Source of the DNA: Dolomedes plantarius
Taxonomy: Eukaryota > Arthropoda > Arachnida > Araneae > Dolomedidae
Assembly: GCA_907164885.2 (NCBI GenBank)
Contig: OU015503.1
Span: 125,048,556 to 125,112,555, forward strand
Direction of reading: 5' to 3'
Length of the DNA stretch: 64,000 nucleotides
Under the pieces are notes generated by a model. It was not told the DNA's origin and did no database searches. It saw nothing but the letters and a program-made list of their open reading frames with translations. The position numbers and the translations under genes are program-made. Each line of letters starts with the position of its first letter. Position 1 is the first letter of the stretch. This document shows, piece by piece, positions 60,921 through 64,000 of the stretch.

Positions 60921-62910
60921 CTAAAAAAATATCAACAGATTTAATAGAATATCATATTAAGTATACACAATTTTGCAATTAATGCAAAGAGCAATAAAGT
61001 TTCAGATATTCAATGCATGAAAGCAGAGTAAAAGCCAAACTTTTGCAAAGCTTTATAGCATTAATATTTTTTTAAATGTTCTACAGCAAAATATAAGCTA
61101 AATATCTAAAAGAAGCATAGATCCTTCTGATAGAAGTTGCAACAGATAGCTAGAAGGCTACTAAGCATCAATGATTAAAACAATAAAATCTATAATAAAT
61201 GGTTCTGTGCAGAAATATTTCCAATGAAACCATTGGGGATATATTATCTTAATGTGAGAGGTGTCATCTATACTACTACATATTACAACGTTTTGACCAT
61301 ATTTAGATTAGCGTTAATCTGCTACTCTAAATATGGCAAAAATTTATTTAATAGAAAGCTATTTTTCTTTAAAATAACTAATTAAAAAAATAGGAAATAT
61401 GTAAAGTAATTCGAGACTCAGTATTTACCTTAAAAATTCAAATAATAGGTCATTCAGCATGTAAATTTTGCAACTTATCTCAGTCAAAGAAAAATAAAAT
61501 ATTGAATGTGAATGAGGAATAATTAAAATAAATTAGAAAATCAGTTATCTAGCAAGATCCAAATTGATAGGTTGGTAAAATTTACATAAAAGGAAGACAT
61601 GAAATTTGTGAGTGAAATTAATATTTTCCTAGTAAAAAAAATACATATTACATATTTACAATAAAAATAACTTTATTACCAGTACTATTAATTTAAACCA
61701 TCAAAATTGCTATACAAATTATGTGATTGATGTACAAATTTATGACTCTCTATTCCCTACTTAATGCTAAATTCTCAAATTTATTTACATGATATTACGT
61801 TAAAGTACTGTTTTAACTATAAAAACAAACTCAGAAGGAGTAAACTCCAATGAATTCATTCTTAGAGTATCTCTAGAATGTGGAAAGAAATGTACATGGA
61901 GGGCTTTTAAACAAGGTATGTTTAACTACACCAATTAATATTAGAACATGCTTAAGATCTGTTTAACCAAATAAAATAGAAAAATAGAGCTTAAACAAAA
62001 CATAAATAACAAGTCAACACTTTTGACAAAAATAAAGAATTTTTTTCAATCTTTAGAGGAGTTGAAATTATGTCATTGAGTTCTTTCATTTATCACAAAC
62101 TATATAACACGATAGAAATTGAATATCATAACTCAGATTTTTTTAAAAATTTTGATTTCCAAAAGTTGTTTGGAGGAACTTTTTTAGAATAGGGGGCATC
62201 TCTCATGCACCTTTTTCAACAGAGAGATCACGAACAAACCATAATTACCCACTTAATACAAAGCATAGAAAAACATCACAGAGATATTTGAACAAAATTT
62301 TTCAGTAGCATTCTTAAGCTCTAAGAGATGTCAATTCTATGGACTTTAAAGGGTAATTACTGAATTAATTTTGAGTAAAATGAGTAAAACTCAACAAAAT
62401 TTAAACAGTGTGACTAGACAAAACCATGTCTTTTAAAGAAACAATATTATTTTGGCTGAAACAAGAGGGGAAGAAAAGGGCTATTTCTCATGTTCGTTCG
62501 TCGAGAGTGCTATGGTCATCTTTTGCTACTCAGGGGCTAAACTTATGTACTGATTAAAACTGATTCCAAAAGACAACAAGCATACAAACAACCACAGGAC
62601 TGGAATACACAAACTAATACAAATGCTAGAGCCAAAGAAATTTAGATGCTAATTGAATGATTGTATTTCAGGTGTAATATTTTAATAACAAGGGCAAAAA
62701 TCAAAGGTCATGATGCAAAAGTTTTAACACCAGGAAGTTGTGAAGTTTAACACTGTGAAAGTAGATTTTTATGAGGATATTATGACATGTATATTGAAGG
62801 GATATAAACTGTTTTAATTAAATAGAAATCAAAGGCCTGAAATGGGAAAAAGTATTATATTTCAGAAAAGAAAAATAAATTTTGAATAGAGGCCGAAAAA
62901 AAAAAATAAA
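60921..62910 (-). other. CEP97 upstream intron, no exon found
   Basis: AT-rich; I looked for the exon with the start codon and first LRR and found none with suitable phase. Confidence 0.4.
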
Positions 62911-62912
62911 TA

Positions 62913-63888
62913 CAAGGTGCACCCATAAAGTAACCAGACAAATTAAAAGATCAAACAATAAAATAAAAAAGGTGAAAGAATAATCACCTAGCTAGAAAGA
63001 GTGACATCTCAACTCTTGTTAAAGCCAGTTTAAACTGGTTATTTAGTCATTTGCATATCAAAACGCCATAGTAATTTTCATTTACTGAGAAGGCATTGTA
63101 CAAAAAAATTTGCTTCGGAATGGAACAATGTTGTAACATTAAATTTTGTTACAAATTAGGTAAATCTGCTACCGAGAGGCTTTGAACAGTATATAGTGAT
63201 GCATCATTATCAAGAACACAAGTGTATGAGTGGTACAACCGCTTTAAATGTGGGCTAGGAAAGCATTGAAGATGAACCAAAGATAGGATGCCCTTAAACT
63301 TCAAAGGATGAGGAAAATGTGGAGAAAATTGGTTCTTAAAATCAAAGACTAAGGTGATGCTGATTGCATTTTTTGGTTAAAAAGGACTTATTCACCACGA
63401 ATTTGCTCCTGAAAATCAAACAATTAATCAGTATTTTTACAAGAAGGTGCTTTTTCGATTAAGAAACGGGATAAGGCAAGTTAGGAAGGAACTGTTTGAT
63501 TCTCGGCAATGTTTTCATTTACACGATAATGATAGGCCCCGTACAGCAATTTCTGTACAACAATATCTTGCTAAGCATTCAATTACAGTGATAAATCACC
63601 CACCATATTCTCCGGACTTATCGCCAGCTGATTTTTTCCTTTTTCCGAAGCTGAAGATGACCATGAAATGACAGAGAGAGATTTGAAAACGTCTCGGAAA
63701 TGTTACACATATTTTGCGAACGGTTAGTTCCAACGCCTATAAACAGTGTTTCGATGACTTGGAGAAAAGTTGGAAAAATTGTATAGACTCCTTTGGTGAT
63801 TATTTTGAAGGAGTTAAATTTATTTGAAGGTGAATAATATTTTTCTTATTTATAAAAAATTGTCCGGTTACTTTATGGGCGCACCTTG
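62913..63888 (+). mobile_element. internally deleted mariner element
   Basis: 976 bp (full mariners are about 1.3 kb) with TA on both sides (62911-62912, 63889-63890). The ends CAAGGTGCACCCATAAAGT and ACTTTATGGGCGCACCTTG are 29-bp inverted repeats with two mismatches. The plus strand begins at 63120 with MEQCCNIKFCYKLGKSATER and SRTQVYEWYNRFK, the helix-turn-helix part, with stops. At 63447-63671 it carries HLHDNDRPRTA and YSPDLSPADFFLFPKLK, the second and third catalytic Asp regions. The part with the first catalytic Asp is deleted. Confidence 0.93.
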
Positions 63889-64000
63889 TATATGCTCTTT
63901 GAGTTATGATGAGGTAATAGCCTGGTAAACTCATCACAAACTGGAAATGTATAAAATATATCAAACCTAACTATCATATCACAGGTTATTTTCGCCTACT

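Noticed and set aside
61380..61500. Possible upstream CEP97 exon with a GTAAAT donor
   Set aside because: The open part reads LTEISCKIYML, which does not resemble the first LRR, and the acceptor is weak.

Overview
This is AT-rich animal nuclear DNA, most likely from an arthropod. A chelicerate is possible, but I cannot prove the lineage. Genes have short exons and kilobase introns with GT..AG boundaries. Mariner, Tigger/pogo, hAT and piggyBac DNA transposons are dense, with a jockey-like LINE, several tRNA-derived SINEs and long (AT)n tracts. I see no prokaryotic features, CRISPR array or functional tRNA/rRNA gene.

The one gene I can support is a minus-strand CEP97 homologue (centriolar LRR and IQ-motif protein). 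It runs from about 60.9 kb down to about 22.2 kb. I could place 14 coding blocks by joining open frames across matching splice phases: leucine-rich repeats (60.9-50.7 kb), LRR cap (46.2 kb), a conserved post-LRR block (46.0 kb), a low-complexity linker (43.9-41.1 kb), an IQ motif followed by coiled coil (37.2-35.7 kb), and a long Ser-rich C-terminal region (28.4-22.2 kb). The N-terminal exon(s) are missing, one exon between 35.6 and 28.4 kb is implied by a phase mismatch, and the largest C-terminal exon shows two one-base frame breaks, both in A-runs.

From 1 to about 22 kb there is no recognisable protein gene. About 2.6-7.6 kb is T-rich on the plus strand and about 8-16.6 kb is A-rich, as two converging 3' UTRs might look, but that is inference. 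This part also holds two SINEs with target-site duplications, a probable solo LTR, an internally deleted piggyBac element, and a pair of related short Tigger-type elements, one of which has expanded an internal 60-bp unit into a tandem array.

The introns of CEP97 carry most of the transposons. Many have exact ends and target-site duplications (TA for mariner/Tigger, TTAA for piggyBac, 8 bp for hAT). Several keep only the C-terminal end of their transposase. Two strong fold-back palindromes (52.6 kb and 57.8 kb) stand out as structure not explained by any transposon family I recognise. I found no convincing new biological system; the most unusual items are the tandem-expanded Tigger element, the perfect fold-backs and the orphan inverted-repeat element inside the LINE.
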